NCBI GenBank assembly: GCA_937915375.1
Contig: CALDMO010000012.1
Location: 1-64,000 of the forward strand
DNA: 64,000 bases
Reading direction: 5' to 3'
From: an uncultured Marvinbryantia sp.
GTDB lineage: Bacteria; Bacillota; Clostridia; Lachnospirales; Lachnospiraceae
Of this stretch, positions 44,090-54,000 are shown piece after piece. The notes below the pieces were generated by a model, which was not told where the DNA came from, ran no database searches, and saw nothing but the letters and a program-made list of their open reading frames with translations. Numbering within the stretch: position 1 is the stretch's first letter; each line of letters starts with the position of its first letter. A program made the position numbers and the translations under genes.

Positions 44090-44515
44090 ATGATGAACAA
44101 CAGAATGATTACAGAAGTACAGGAAGCAATTTATGCAGGAGAACGTGCGCTGAACAGTTTGCGGGCGGCGCAGACGGAACTCGGCAGCGCCAGAAATTGG
44201 GGGATTGTTGACATGCTGGGCGGCGGATTTTTTACAGATATGTTTAAGCATTCCAAAATGCGCAGCGCTTCAGAATGTATGGAAGAAGCAAAAAATGATC
44301 TGCATGTATTTCAGCGTGGGCTGAGGGATGTCACGGTGCAGGCGGATTTGAGAATGGATATTGGTGATTTCCTTGTATTCGCTGATTTTTTCTTTGATGG
44401 ATTGGTTGCAGATTATCTGGTACAGTCAAAAATTTCGGATGCCAGAGAAGAGGTTGCGCAGGCAATCCGGCAGGTTGAGCGTATTCTTGCGGATCTGCGA
44501 ACGATGATTTACTAA
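44090..44515 (+). CDS. Uncharacterised helical protein under Mn riboswitch control
   Basis: Protein of 141 aa that I do not recognise. It is mostly amphipathic helix without a signal peptide: MITEVQEAIYAGERALNSLRAAQTELGSAR, then a Gly-rich WGIVDMLGGGFFTDMFKHSKM, a second helix pair, a hydrophobic DIGDFLVFADFFFDGLVADYLVQ and a final coiled coil SDAREEVAQAIRQVERILADLR. It contains no Cys-rich or obvious metal site apart from scattered acidic residues. RBS GGAAGG. It is the first gene after the riboswitch and 93 bp before yccF, so a link to manganese handling or envelope stress is inferred from position only. Confidence 0.8.
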   Translation: MMNNRMITEVQEAIYAGERALNSLRAAQTELGSARNWGIVDMLGGGFFTDMFKHSKMRSASECMEEAKNDLHVFQRGLRDVTVQADLRMDIGDFLVFADFFFDGLVADYLVQSKISDAREEVAQAIRQVERILADLRTMIY

Positions 44516-44608
44516 CTATCCATATATATGATATTTGTTGTGGGTGCTGTAAAAAGAAGTGACAGATATACAGAAAGACGAATAGGATAAGACAGGGAGG
44601 AAAATGAT

Positions 44609-44968
44609 ATGGGATGTTTGGGAAATTTATTATGGTTTTTATTCGGAGGACTGATCAGCGGACTGAGCTGGACATTGGCAGGATGTCTATGGTGCGTGAC
44701 TGTCGTTGGGATTCCGATTGGTATGCAGTGCTTTAAGTTTGCGTCTTTAAGCTTCTTTCCGTTTGGAAAAGAAGTGGAGTATGGCGGCGGCGCGGTTTCA
44801 TTTCTGTTGAATATTATCTGGCTGATTGTGACGGGAATTCCGATGGCATTAGAGCATTTACTTCTGGCTTTGATCTGCTGTGTAACGATTATCGGGATAC
44901 CGTTTGGAATGCAGCATTTAAAACTGGCAAAGTTGGCGCTGATGCCGTTCGGTACAGAGATCCAATAA
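44609..44968 (+). CDS. YccF domain membrane protein
   Basis: Inner-membrane protein of 119 aa with two YccF repeats: NLLWFLFGGLISGLSWTLAGCLWCVTVVGIPIGMQCFKFASLSFFPFG and NIIWLIVTGIPMALEHLLLALICCVTIIGIPFGMQHLKLAKLALMPFG. Four helices are expected. Function of YccF is unknown. It probably sits on the riboswitch-controlled transcript with the 141-aa gene; RBS GGGAGG; a terminator follows. Confidence 0.9.
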   Translation: MGCLGNLLWFLFGGLISGLSWTLAGCLWCVTVVGIPIGMQCFKFASLSFFPFGKEVEYGGGAVSFLLNIIWLIVTGIPMALEHLLLALICCVTIIGIPFGMQHLKLAKLALMPFGTEIQ

Positions 44969-45033
44969 GAAATGCTACTTGAAATTTTTATAAAAATATT
45001 ATAAAGTAAAAGGGTATTAGACAATGCCACGAT

Positions 45034-45078
45034 CCACGTCTGTCATGGAAACTTCTCCGGCAGGCGTGGTTTGTTTTT
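45034..45078 (+). terminator. Terminator after yccF gene
   Basis: CCACGTCTG (45034-45042) pairs with CAGGCGTGG (45061-45069), then TTTGTTTTTTG. Confidence 0.8.
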
Positions 45079-45144
45079 TGTAACATAGGAGAGGTTTTGT
45101 GTTGGCGTTCTTTTAACCGAAAGAGCGCCGGGAGGAAGTGGGAA

Positions 45145-46014
45145 ATGGGATATATACAAGGAAAGATGAAACGAAACATGGCAGTTTTACTGGTGATCCT
45201 GGGAAATATACTTTATGCATTGACGGTAAAGTTGTTTCTGATACCGGCGGATCTGGTGACGGGAGGGACGACAGGGATCGGCCTGGCGATGAAGCATTAT
45301 ATGAATCTGTCAGTTTCCGGGGTGATTTTGGTATTTAATATCGGAATGCTGCTGCTGGGACTGATCGTTTTAGGAAAGAGATTCGCGATGACGACGATTG
45401 TCAGTACATTTGTTTATCCGCTGGTGTTGGATTTATTTGATCGCCTGCTTGGAAATATTGTACTGACAGACGATATCTGGCTGTGTACAGTCTTTTCCGG
45501 TCTGGGAATCGGAGTTTCCTTGGGAATTGTGATTCGTTCCGGTGCTTCTACAGGCGGAATGGATATTCCGCCGTTGGTGCTGAATCATTATTTCCGTATT
45601 CCGGTGTCTGTCAGCCTGTATGTATTTGATTTTGCGATTCTGTTGCTGCAGGCGGTTTATAATCCGCCGGAAAAGCTTTTGTATGGTGTTATACTGGTAC
45701 TGATTTATACAATTGTATTGGACAAATTAATACTGATGGGTACGACAAAAACAGAGGTGAGAGTTGTCAGCAGCCATTATAAGGAAATCAAGGAACAGAT
45801 TATTCAGGGGATGGACCGCGGTGTGACGATGATTTCTGCGGAAACCGGTTATTTGGGCAATCAGACACAGATGATTTTTAGTATTGTTTCTAATCGTGAG
45901 CTTCCGCGGCTGGAGCAGGTCATCCATGAGATTGATCCAGATAGTTTTATGGTGGTGAGCCGTGTCAGTGAGGTGCGTGGACGCGGATTTACATTAAAGA
46001 AAGAATATCGTTAA
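45145..46014 (+). CDS. YitT family membrane protein
   Basis: Membrane protein of 289 aa with about five to six helices (residues 10-170, DUF161-type) and a cytosolic C-terminal DUF2179 domain (KTEVRVVSSHYKEIKEQIIQGMDRGVTMISAETGYLG). The helix pair VTGGTTGIGLAMKHY and RSGASTGGMDIPPL, with matching GG-T-G loops, are the family marks. ATG 45145 follows GGAGG at good distance; a TTG further up is not needed. Function unknown, perhaps transport. Confidence 0.92.
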   Translation: MGYIQGKMKRNMAVLLVILGNILYALTVKLFLIPADLVTGGTTGIGLAMKHYMNLSVSGVILVFNIGMLLLGLIVLGKRFAMTTIVSTFVYPLVLDLFDRLLGNIVLTDDIWLCTVFSGLGIGVSLGIVIRSGASTGGMDIPPLVLNHYFRIPVSVSLYVFDFAILLLQAVYNPPEKLLYGVILVLIYTIVLDKLILMGTTKTEVRVVSSHYKEIKEQIIQGMDRGVTMISAETGYLGNQTQMIFSIVSNRELPRLEQVIHEIDPDSFMVVSRVSEVRGRGFTLKKEYR

Positions 46015-46066
46015 ATAGAAATGTTCTATTAAGAAAAAGTGAAATGCAGAGATGGGGGAAAACAGG

Positions 46067-47317
46067 ATGCATACAGAATATTATGTAAATAATCGGAAAA
46101 GACTTTACGAACAGCTGCCGTCAGGAGCGCTTCTGGCGATGTTTTCAGGAGAGGAGATCCGAAAAACAAATGATGAATATTACGCATTTTTCGCCGATAG
46201 AAATTTTGTTTATCTGACCGGACTGGAATGTAAGCAGGCCGTACTGCTGGCTGGCAAGGATGCGCAGGGGTCAGTCTGGGAGCGGCTTTATATTCTTGCT
46301 CCGGACGCACATGCGGAGAGATGGACTGGTACAAGAGTAAAGCCGTGGGAAGCACAAGAAATTTCCGGCATCAGTGATATCCGTTACGAAAATTTGTTTG
46401 CGGATGAACTGCACACGCTGATCACCAGAGGTAATTATGGATGTTTATACCTGGATCTGTTTCGGGTGAGTCCTGCAGATATTGACCGGCCGGCACATCG
46501 GCTTTTGCGCTGCGTACAGGCAGACTACCCATTTCTTCAGATTGGAAATGCAAACGCGTTGGTCCGCAGACTGCGTACAATCAAGCAGCCATGTGAAATT
46601 GCTGCTTTGCGTGAGGCAGAGAAGATTACCGGAGAAGGGATTCTGGCAATGATGAAGCATTCAAAGCCAGGGATGTATGAATATCAGTATAGAGCAGAAT
46701 TTGACTATGTGCTTGGTCAGTATGGAGCCAAAGGACCGGGCTTTCCGTCAATTATTTCTGCCGGAGAGAATAATTTTTGTATTCATTATTATAGCTGTCA
46801 TGGACAGGCGAAAGACGGCGATATGATTTTGAATGATGTCGGCGCGCAGTATGATAACCTGATTACAGATGTTTCCAGGGGATGGCCGTGCAATGGAAAA
46901 TTTGATGAGCGTCAACGGCTGCTCTATGAATGTGCGCTGGCGACATCGGATTATTTGTTTTCGATCATAAAACCGGGCATGAAAATGGCTGATGTGGATG
47001 CTACGATCCGTAAATATAACTATGAGCGGTTAAAGGATGCGGGGGTTTTACGTTCCTATGAGGAAATCGGTACTTATATGTGGCACGGCGGCGCGCACCA
47101 TATCGGATATGATGTGCATGATGCTGTACAGACGCCGGAAATTCTCGCGCCGAACATGGTATTTTGTGTGGACGTTGGAATTTATCACGAGGAGTGGGGG
47201 ATTGGATTCCGGTTGGAGGATAATTGTCTTGTGACGGAAAACGGCTGTGAAAATCTTTCGGCAGCGATTCCGAGAACCGTGGAAGATATTGAAACTGTCA
47301 TGGGACGGAGATCATAA
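46067..47317 (+). CDS. M24B aminopeptidase P-like protein
   Basis: Pita-bread-fold metallopeptidase of the Xaa-Pro aminopeptidase group, 416 aa. The N-terminal creatinase domain has FFADRNFVYLTGLE. The catalytic domain carries metal ligands in ILNDVGAQYDNLITDVSRGWP (two Asp), HHIGYDVHD (His), and Glu in VFCVDVGIYHEEWGIGFRLEDN. ATG 46067 is preferred because a GGGGG stretch precedes it. It is expected to trim N-terminal X-Pro peptides in the cytoplasm. Confidence 0.9.
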   Translation: MHTEYYVNNRKRLYEQLPSGALLAMFSGEEIRKTNDEYYAFFADRNFVYLTGLECKQAVLLAGKDAQGSVWERLYILAPDAHAERWTGTRVKPWEAQEISGISDIRYENLFADELHTLITRGNYGCLYLDLFRVSPADIDRPAHRLLRCVQADYPFLQIGNANALVRRLRTIKQPCEIAALREAEKITGEGILAMMKHSKPGMYEYQYRAEFDYVLGQYGAKGPGFPSIISAGENNFCIHYYSCHGQAKDGDMILNDVGAQYDNLITDVSRGWPCNGKFDERQRLLYECALATSDYLFSIIKPGMKMADVDATIRKYNYERLKDAGVLRSYEEIGTYMWHGGAHHIGYDVHDAVQTPEILAPNMVFCVDVGIYHEEWGIGFRLEDNCLVTENGCENLSAAIPRTVEDIETVMGRRS

Positions 47318-47355
47318 ACGGCTTCTGTATTATATCAAAAACAGGACGGAGAAAG

Positions 47356-48441
47356 ATGGATACGATTATTATGTGGATGATGGCGGCAGCGGCAGTGGCG
47401 GGCGGCGCTGACCGGCTGTTGGGAAACCGTTTCGGACTGGGCAAACGGTTTGAGGACGGATTTATGCTGCTGGGACCGACCGCGCTTTCGATGGCGGGAA
47501 TCATTTGCCTGGCGCCGCTTTTGTCGGAAGGATTGTCAAGGGGCGTGGTTCCGCTCTGGACAAAGCTGGGGTTTGATGCAGGTGTACTGGGCGGTGTTTT
47601 GGCTATTGATATGGGCGGATACCAGTTGGCGATGGATCTGGCGGAAAATCCGGTTCTGGGAAGTTATGTCGGGATTATTGTGGCTGCGACATTTGGATGT
47701 ACGATTACGTTTACGATTCCGGTGGGAATGGGGATGCTGCAGGAAGAGGATAAACCGGTATTTGCTGATGGGATGTTGATCGGGCTGAGTTTGCTGCCGT
47801 TAGCGCTGATGATTGGAGGGCTTTTGTGTGCTTTGACACCGAAGATGGTGCTCTGGCATTTGCTTCCGGTTTTTATTTTATGCATTTGTCTGATGCTTGG
47901 TATTTGGCGGTTTCCGAAAGGAACGGTGCGGGTGTTTACAATCTTTGCAGGTCTGATCCGCATTTTGACTACTGTCGGACTGGTTGCCGGAGCGGTGCAG
48001 TTTATGACGGGATGGCAGATGATTCCAGGGATGACGCCGTTGGAGGAAGCCATGCAGGTAGTTGCTTCCATTGGGATTGTAATGTTGGGAAGCCTGCCGT
48101 TTGCGGAACTTCTGCAGCGTGTGCTGAAACGTCCGCTGGCTTGGCTTGGCAGAAAGACCGGTATGAACGGCAGCAGTATTACCGGGCTTTTAATCGGTAT
48201 TGTCAGTGTGGTTCCGGCAATTGCGCTGATGAAAGATATGGATAAAAAAGGGAAAATGGTAAATGCGGCATATTTGGTATGCGCAGCTTCTGCGCTGGCA
48301 GCGCATATGGGATTTACGTTTGGCGTGGAGCCGCAGATGGTCGTGCCGCTTCTGGCGACAAAAATTTTCGGCGGTGTGATTGGCGTATGCGGTGCGCTGG
48401 TATTTGCGCAGATGCAGGAGCGCAATGGAAAACACAAATGA
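47356..48441 (+). CDS. eutH: Ethanolamine permease-like protein EutH
   Basis: Multi-spanning membrane protein of 361 aa, about ten helices. RFGLGKRFEDGFMLLGPTALSMAGIICLAPLL, AIDMGGYQLAMDLA and SVVPAIALMKDMDKKGKMVNAAYLVCAASALAAHMGFT are strongly EutH-like. EutH aids ethanolamine uptake in ethanolamine-utilisation loci, but no other eut gene or microcompartment gene is visible nearby, so it may have another amine substrate. A terminator follows 8 bp after the stop. Confidence 0.9.
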   Translation: MDTIIMWMMAAAAVAGGADRLLGNRFGLGKRFEDGFMLLGPTALSMAGIICLAPLLSEGLSRGVVPLWTKLGFDAGVLGGVLAIDMGGYQLAMDLAENPVLGSYVGIIVAATFGCTITFTIPVGMGMLQEEDKPVFADGMLIGLSLLPLALMIGGLLCALTPKMVLWHLLPVFILCICLMLGIWRFPKGTVRVFTIFAGLIRILTTVGLVAGAVQFMTGWQMIPGMTPLEEAMQVVASIGIVMLGSLPFAELLQRVLKRPLAWLGRKTGMNGSSITGLLIGIVSVVPAIALMKDMDKKGKMVNAAYLVCAASALAAHMGFTFGVEPQMVVPLLATKIFGGVIGVCGALVFAQMQERNGKHK

Positions 48442-48449
48442 TAGGAAAG

Positions 48450-48479
48450 ACTGCTGTGTTTTGTTCACGGCAGTTTTTT
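48450..48479 (+). terminator. Terminator after eutH
   Basis: ACTGCTGTG (48450-48458) pairs with CACGGCAGT (48466-48474), followed by six T. Confidence 0.88.
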
Positions 48480-48514
48480 ACAGCAAAATTCTTTCGTAAT
48501 TTAAAGTTTTGAGC

Positions 48515-48543
48515 TTTACAGTGACAGGGAGAACGGTTATAAT
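48515..48543 (+). promoter_or_regulatory. Promoter of AGCS symporter gene
   Basis: TTTACA (48515-48520), 17-bp spacer, TATAAT (48538-48543). Confidence 0.8.
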
Positions 48544-48601
48544 AAAGAAATTACGGTTGTATGCAGCTGAGATTAAAAAATGAAAGTATGAGGGGAGTAC
48601 G

Positions 48602-50011
48602 ATGGAGCGATTATTGGATGCAACGATTGCCTGTATTCAGGCGGTATATAATTTTTTGTGGGGAGATCTTATTTTTCTTCCGCTTCCCGGAGGCGGTCGG
48701 CTTGGGCTGTCGCTGTTGGTGATTTTGCTAATACCGACCGGGGTTTATTTTACAATACGCACGAAATTTCTGCCAATCCGTTTGTTTCCGGATATGCTGC
48801 GGGCGACAGTGGAAAAGAAGAATGGGCATGCAAATGCTCTGACATCTTTGCAGACACTGGTTGTCTCTACGGCAACGCGTGTCGGTATGGGAAATCTGGT
48901 CGGCGTGGTAGCGGCGATTTCCGCGGGCGGCGCAGGATCGGTATTTTGGATGTGGATAACGGCATTGATCGGTTCTTCCACAGCCTTTATTGAGGCAACG
49001 CTGGCACAGCTTTATAAGAAAAAAGATCCTCTTTACGGGGGATATCGCGGGGGCCCGGCATACTATATTCACGATTTTATGACAGGAAAATTTGGAAAGA
49101 AAACAAGACGCTTTACGATACCGGCGGTGTTGTTTGCACTCTCAGGTTTGATTTGCTGGTGCGGGATCAGTCAGGTAATCGGGAATTCGGTATCAAGCGC
49201 ATTTGAAAATGCTTTTCATATTCCGCCGTTGTATACAACGATCATGTTGGTCGTGATTGCGGCAGTTATTGTTCTGCGGAGAAATGCGACGGTAAAGGTA
49301 CTGGATATTCTGGTGCCGATTATGGCCGGGTTGTATTTTGTGATTACTGTTGTTTTGATCATCATAAATTGGAAATTGCTGCCGTCTGTGTTTGAACAGA
49401 TTTTTGCGGAGGCATTCGGAATCCGCCAGATGGTGGCAGGTGGTTTTGCAGGCGTTCTGATGAACGGTGTTAAGCGCGGTTTGTTTTCAAATGAAGCCGG
49501 TTCCGGCTCAGCGCCGTGCGCAGCTGCTGCGGCTGAAACAGATCATCCGGCAAAAATCGGGCTGGTACAGGCGCTCGGTGTATTTATTGATACGATTGTG
49601 ATCTGCAGCTGTACAGCGCTGATCATGCTGCTTGCTCCGCAGGAAGTAACGCAGGGATTGACCGGTATGGATCTTTTGCAGGCGGCAATGCAGCATCATT
49701 TGGGAAGCTTTGGTGTAGTGTTTATCGCTGTGATCCTGTGGCTGTTCAGTTTTTCCACATTTATCGGTATCTTGTTCTATGCCAGATCGAATGTATCTTA
49801 TTTGTTTGGGGATAACTGGTTCTCACAGACCGCTTACAAAGTGCTTGCTCTGGTGATGCTGTTTATCGGCGGTATGGCGGCATACACGTTTGTGTGGGAT
49901 CTCGGAGATGTTGGTGTCGGTTTGATGACAGTGTTTAATATTGCGTTTTTGTATCTGCTGGCGCCAAAAGCGTTGGGAGCGCTGAAAGAGTATGAGGAGA
50001 AAAAGAAATAG
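48602..50011 (+). CDS. Sodium:alanine/glycine symporter (AGCS family)
   Basis: Secondary amino-acid transporter of 469 aa with about eleven helices. TLVVSTATRVGMGNLVGVVAAISAGGAGSVFWMW, DPLYGGYRGGPAYYIHDF and GLFSNEAGSGSAPCAAAAAETDHPAKIGLVQALGVFIDT are the AGCS signatures. It uses the sodium gradient to import alanine, glycine or a related amino acid. Its stop lies 10 bp from the convergent araC-type gene. Confidence 0.95.
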   Translation: MERLLDATIACIQAVYNFLWGDLIFLPLPGGGRLGLSLLVILLIPTGVYFTIRTKFLPIRLFPDMLRATVEKKNGHANALTSLQTLVVSTATRVGMGNLVGVVAAISAGGAGSVFWMWITALIGSSTAFIEATLAQLYKKKDPLYGGYRGGPAYYIHDFMTGKFGKKTRRFTIPAVLFALSGLICWCGISQVIGNSVSSAFENAFHIPPLYTTIMLVVIAAVIVLRRNATVKVLDILVPIMAGLYFVITVVLIIINWKLLPSVFEQIFAEAFGIRQMVAGGFAGVLMNGVKRGLFSNEAGSGSAPCAAAAAETDHPAKIGLVQALGVFIDTIVICSCTALIMLLAPQEVTQGLTGMDLLQAAMQHHLGSFGVVFIAVILWLFSFSTFIGILFYARSNVSYLFGDNWFSQTAYKVLALVMLFIGGMAAYTFVWDLGDVGVGLMTVFNIAFLYLLAPKALGALKEYEEKKK

Positions 50012-50021
50012 GCGGAGAATC

Positions 50022-50861
50022 TTATCCGCGATATTTTCTCGGAGATACCCCGACTAGCTTTTTAAAAATACGGCTGAAATAAAGTGGGTTTTCATAGCCT
50101 ACGATAGAGGCAATTTCACTGATGTTATAGTCGGTGCTTTCAAGAAGTCCTTGCGCGCGGGCAATACGGGTAGAGGTGATATACTGCATTGGTGTTTTTC
50201 CGGTTTGTTTTTTAAAACTGCGGATAAACCAGCAGGTACTCATATGCTGCGCCGCGGCATAATCTTCAATTATGATCGGCGTATTATAATGTTCATTAAA
50301 GAAGTGGATCGCGTTTTCCACTTCTTTTTGTATGTTCTGATTGAAAGCAGTTTTGCTGTGCAGACGACGCTGTATGATTAGAAAAAGCTGTTGTAAGGTA
50401 AGCGACAGATAATCTTCCAGAAAAGGTCTGCGCAGCTGCAGTTCAAGGATTATTTGGGAAAACAGTTGATGAAACTCCGGGCAGGTGCCGGGAGAAAAAA
50501 CAACCTCATTATCTCTAAAACCATATTGTGCCAAAAAGTGTTCGACATCGCTTCCGGTAAAATGTACCCAGAATACGGTCGGTTGATTTTCTGCATAGTA
50601 GCAGTAATGCTGTGGCATACCTGGGCGGTAAAGCACCATTTGTCCGGCGGATAAAACGGTTTCCGTGTGATTAAAGTAAAAAGAGGCATTTCCGGATGCG
50701 ATGTACAGAAGCTGGTAATCTTTGCGTCCTTCCGGGCGATAGGTGCGCATGACCGGACGGCTGTGCAGCCGGTATGTGCCGCAGTTTGCTACAAGCAACG
50801 GACGGGACAGATTTTCCATATCAATATCATTTGGATAGTAATAACCGGTATTAGCGTACAT
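50022..50861 (-). CDS. AraC family transcriptional regulator
   Basis: Sugar-type regulator of 279 aa. An N-terminal cupin domain (RPEGRKDYQLLYIASGNASFYFN, AGQMVLYRPGMPQHYCYY) would bind the ligand. The C-terminal pair of helix-turn-helices is clear: ITIEDYAAAQ-like IIIEDYAAAQHMSTCWFIRSFKKQTGKTPMQY region and NISEIASIVGYENPLYFSRIFKKLVGVSPRKYR. It is divergent from lacZ across 143 bp, so it probably activates lacZ and controls itself. RBS AAAGGAG. Confidence 0.93.
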   Translation of the reverse strand: MYANTGYYYPNDIDMENLSRPLLVANCGTYRLHSRPVMRTYRPEGRKDYQLLYIASGNASFYFNHTETVLSAGQMVLYRPGMPQHYCYYAENQPTVFWVHFTGSDVEHFLAQYGFRDNEVVFSPGTCPEFHQLFSQIILELQLRRPFLEDYLSLTLQQLFLIIQRRLHSKTAFNQNIQKEVENAIHFFNEHYNTPIIIEDYAAAQHMSTCWFIRSFKKQTGKTPMQYITSTRIARAQGLLESTDYNISEIASIVGYENPLYFSRIFKKLVGVSPRKYRG

Positions 50862-50911
50862 AAAAGGCTCCTTTGCAATTGAAAATCAGATGTAGAGATT
50901 GTATCATTTTG

Positions 50912-50964
50912 TGCATGTTTTGTCTAATGCAGGACATGGATTTTTTTAAGAAGACCGATATAAT
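50912..50964 (+). promoter_or_regulatory. lacZ promoter region with possible AraC-type operator
   Basis: TATAAT at 50959-50964 is a good -10, but the -35 position (ATGGAT) is poor, which suits an activator-dependent promoter. An inverted repeat TGCAT (50912-50916) / ATGCA (50927-50931) lies just upstream, where an activator would bind. Confidence 0.5.
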
Positions 50965-51004
50965 AAAAGAAAAAGCAGAGCAATTTAAAAGGGAGGGTTT
51001 TGTC

Positions 51005-54000
51005 ATGCTTGTACCACGTTATTATGAAAACTTAAAAATATTGCATGAAAACACTATGCGGAATCGTGCTTATTACATTCCGGCGTCGAAAAGAATCGAT
51101 GATGCGGCGGTGGACCGCACACAATCCGACCGCTTTCAATTATTGAGCGGAGAGTGGAAATTCCGCTATTACGACAGCATCTATGATGCGCAGGATCCGT
51201 TTTTTGAGGAAAATTTCCATACAGAGGATTTTGAGAAGGTAACAGTACCGGGGGTATGGCAGAATTACGGTTATGACCGTCATCAGTATACAAATGTGCG
51301 TTATCCGTTTCCGATGGATCCGCCGTATGTACCGCAGGAAAATCCTTGCGGCGCTTATTTGAAAGAGTTTTGTTATGAAAAAGACGCGCGGGCACCGCGT
51401 GTATATCTGAATTTTGAGGGGGTAGATTCGTGCTTTTATGTGTGGCTGAACGGAAGCTATGTCGGTTACAGTCAAGTGAGCCATTCTACCAGTGAGTTTG
51501 ATGTGACAGATTTTGTGCGCGAAGGGAAAAATAAATTGGCGGTGCTGGTGCTTAAATGGTGTGATGGAAGTTATCTGGAGGATCAGGATAAATTCCGTAT
51601 GAGCGGTATTTTCCGTGATGTCTATTTGCTGAAACGTCCGCAAAACTGTTTGTTTGACTATTTTGTACATACACGGATCGAAGAAGATTCTGCCAAAATA
51701 GAAGTTGATCTGGATTATCTGGGCACGGCTGTTCCGACAAAGATTTGCATTTTTGATCAGGAAGGTCATCTGGCGGCAGAATGTACGGAAGTGGTTCAGG
51801 CAAAGAAAAAAGAGGTTTCTGATGCCAATGATATGCGGTATGGCAAAGCGGTTTTAAAAATCGCGGATCCGGTTCTTTGGAATGCGGAGCAGCCGTATCT
51901 TTATACGGTCGTTCTGGACTGCGGTGATGAAGTGATTACAGATACGCTCGGCGTGCGTGAAATTTGCATTAAAAATCAGGTGGTATATATCAATGGGCAG
52001 AATGTGAAGTTCCGCGGCGTCAATCGGCACGACAGCGATCCGGTGACTGGATTTGCCATCAGCAGGGAGCAGATGGAGACGGATCTGCGGCTTATGAAGC
52101 GGCATAATGTCAATGCGATCCGTACCAGTCATTATCCGAACGCGCCGATTTTTTATCACCTCTGTGATAGATATGGATTTTATTTGATTGATGAGGCGGA
52201 TAATGAGAGTCATGGAACAGAATCTATCTATGCGAAGGAAGAAACATGGGAGGAACGCGCGAAAAGATGGAATATCGCGATTGCCGATAATCCGGAATTT
52301 ACACAAGCAACAGTGGACCGTACACAGCGTTGTGTACACCGTGATAAAAACAGACCGAGTGTTGTGATTTGGTCGATGGGAAATGAATGCGCGTACGGAT
52401 GTACATTTGAGGAAGCGTTAAGGTGGACGAAAGAATTTGATCCGGACAGACTGACGCATTATGAGAGTGCGCGTTATACCAGCGATAAGCGGAAATATGA
52501 TTTTTCCAACATTGATCTGCATAGCCGTATGTATCCGTCGATGGAAGAGGTAGAGGTGTATTTTGCTTCTAATCCTGACAAACCATATGTAATGTGTGAG
52601 TACAGTCACGCAATGGGCAATGGTCCGGGCGATTTTGAAGCGTATTTTAAACTGATTGAAAAATATGACGGTTTCTGCGGCGGTTTTGTCTGGGAATGGT
52701 GCGACCATGCGATTGATATGGTCAAAACAACAGAAGGAAAAAAGATTTATTATTATGGCGGAGATCATCAGGAATATCCGCATGACGGAAATTTTTGTAT
52801 GGACGGACTGGTATATCCGGATCGACGCGTACATACGGGACTTCTGGAATTTAAAAATGTACAGCGTCCGCTGCGGGCATTTTATGATGCGCAGGCAAAG
52901 AAGCTGACCTTGCATAATTATCTGGATTTCACTGACGCAGCAGATTATTTGACCATTACATATGAAGTGACCTGTGACGGAGAAACGGTTGATTCCGACA
53001 GTATGGAAACACCGTCTATTTTGCCGCATCGGGAGATAACGGTGGATCTGGATGTGACGGTTCCGGCAGCAGGATGCTGTTATCTAAAGATAAACTATTA
53101 TCTCAAGCAGAAAGAGGCGCTGCGAGAGGCGGGTGCTCTGTTGGGCTTTGATGAGATTCGGCTGGAAAATGCGGACGGCAGAAATCAGAAGATGCTGAGT
53201 ATAGTAGGAAATGGCGTCTGCAGCGCGGCAGTGACAGAAACCGCTGTTTTTGCGGACGGTGCGCTTGAGATAATGCAGGAAAAAGTACCTGCCAGTTTGC
53301 TGGCATGTACCGAAGACGACCGCTATCTATATATCAAACATCCACAGTTTACCTATACATTTAATAAACTGACTGGTTTATTTGAAAAAATGATTTATAA
53401 AAATCGGCAGATTCTTGACGCGCCGATGGAGCTGAATATCTGGCGCGCACCGACCGATAACGATCGGAATCTGAAACAGGAATGGCTGCGCGCACAGTAT
53501 GACCGTACTGTCACAAGGGCATATGAAACTTCGGCAGAACAGACGGAAGACGGCGTGGCGATCCGCAGCGCAATGTCGGTTTCTTCTCCGGCTATGCAGA
53601 GAATGCTGGATGTCTGCGCAGTATGGACGATCACGGCAGAGGGCAAAGTACATGCGGCTTTGGATGTAAAACGCAATATGGCGTTTCCGGAACTGCCGCG
53701 TTTTGGACTGCGTTTGTTCCTTCCGAAGGAGATGACAGAAGTTATCTACTTTGGCATGGGACCGATGGAAAGTTATGTGGATAAACATCATGCGGCGTGC
53801 CATGGTGTGTTTACAACTAATGTGAAAGCCCTGCATGAGGATTATATCCGACCGCAGGAAAACGGCAGCCATTTTGACTGCAGTTATGTGACTGTGAGCG
53901 GCGGGCAGACAGGACTTGCGGCAGCAGGACTGGCACCGTTTAGTTTTAATGCTTCCCGCTATACACAGGAAGAACTGACGGCAAAAGCGCACAATTTTGA

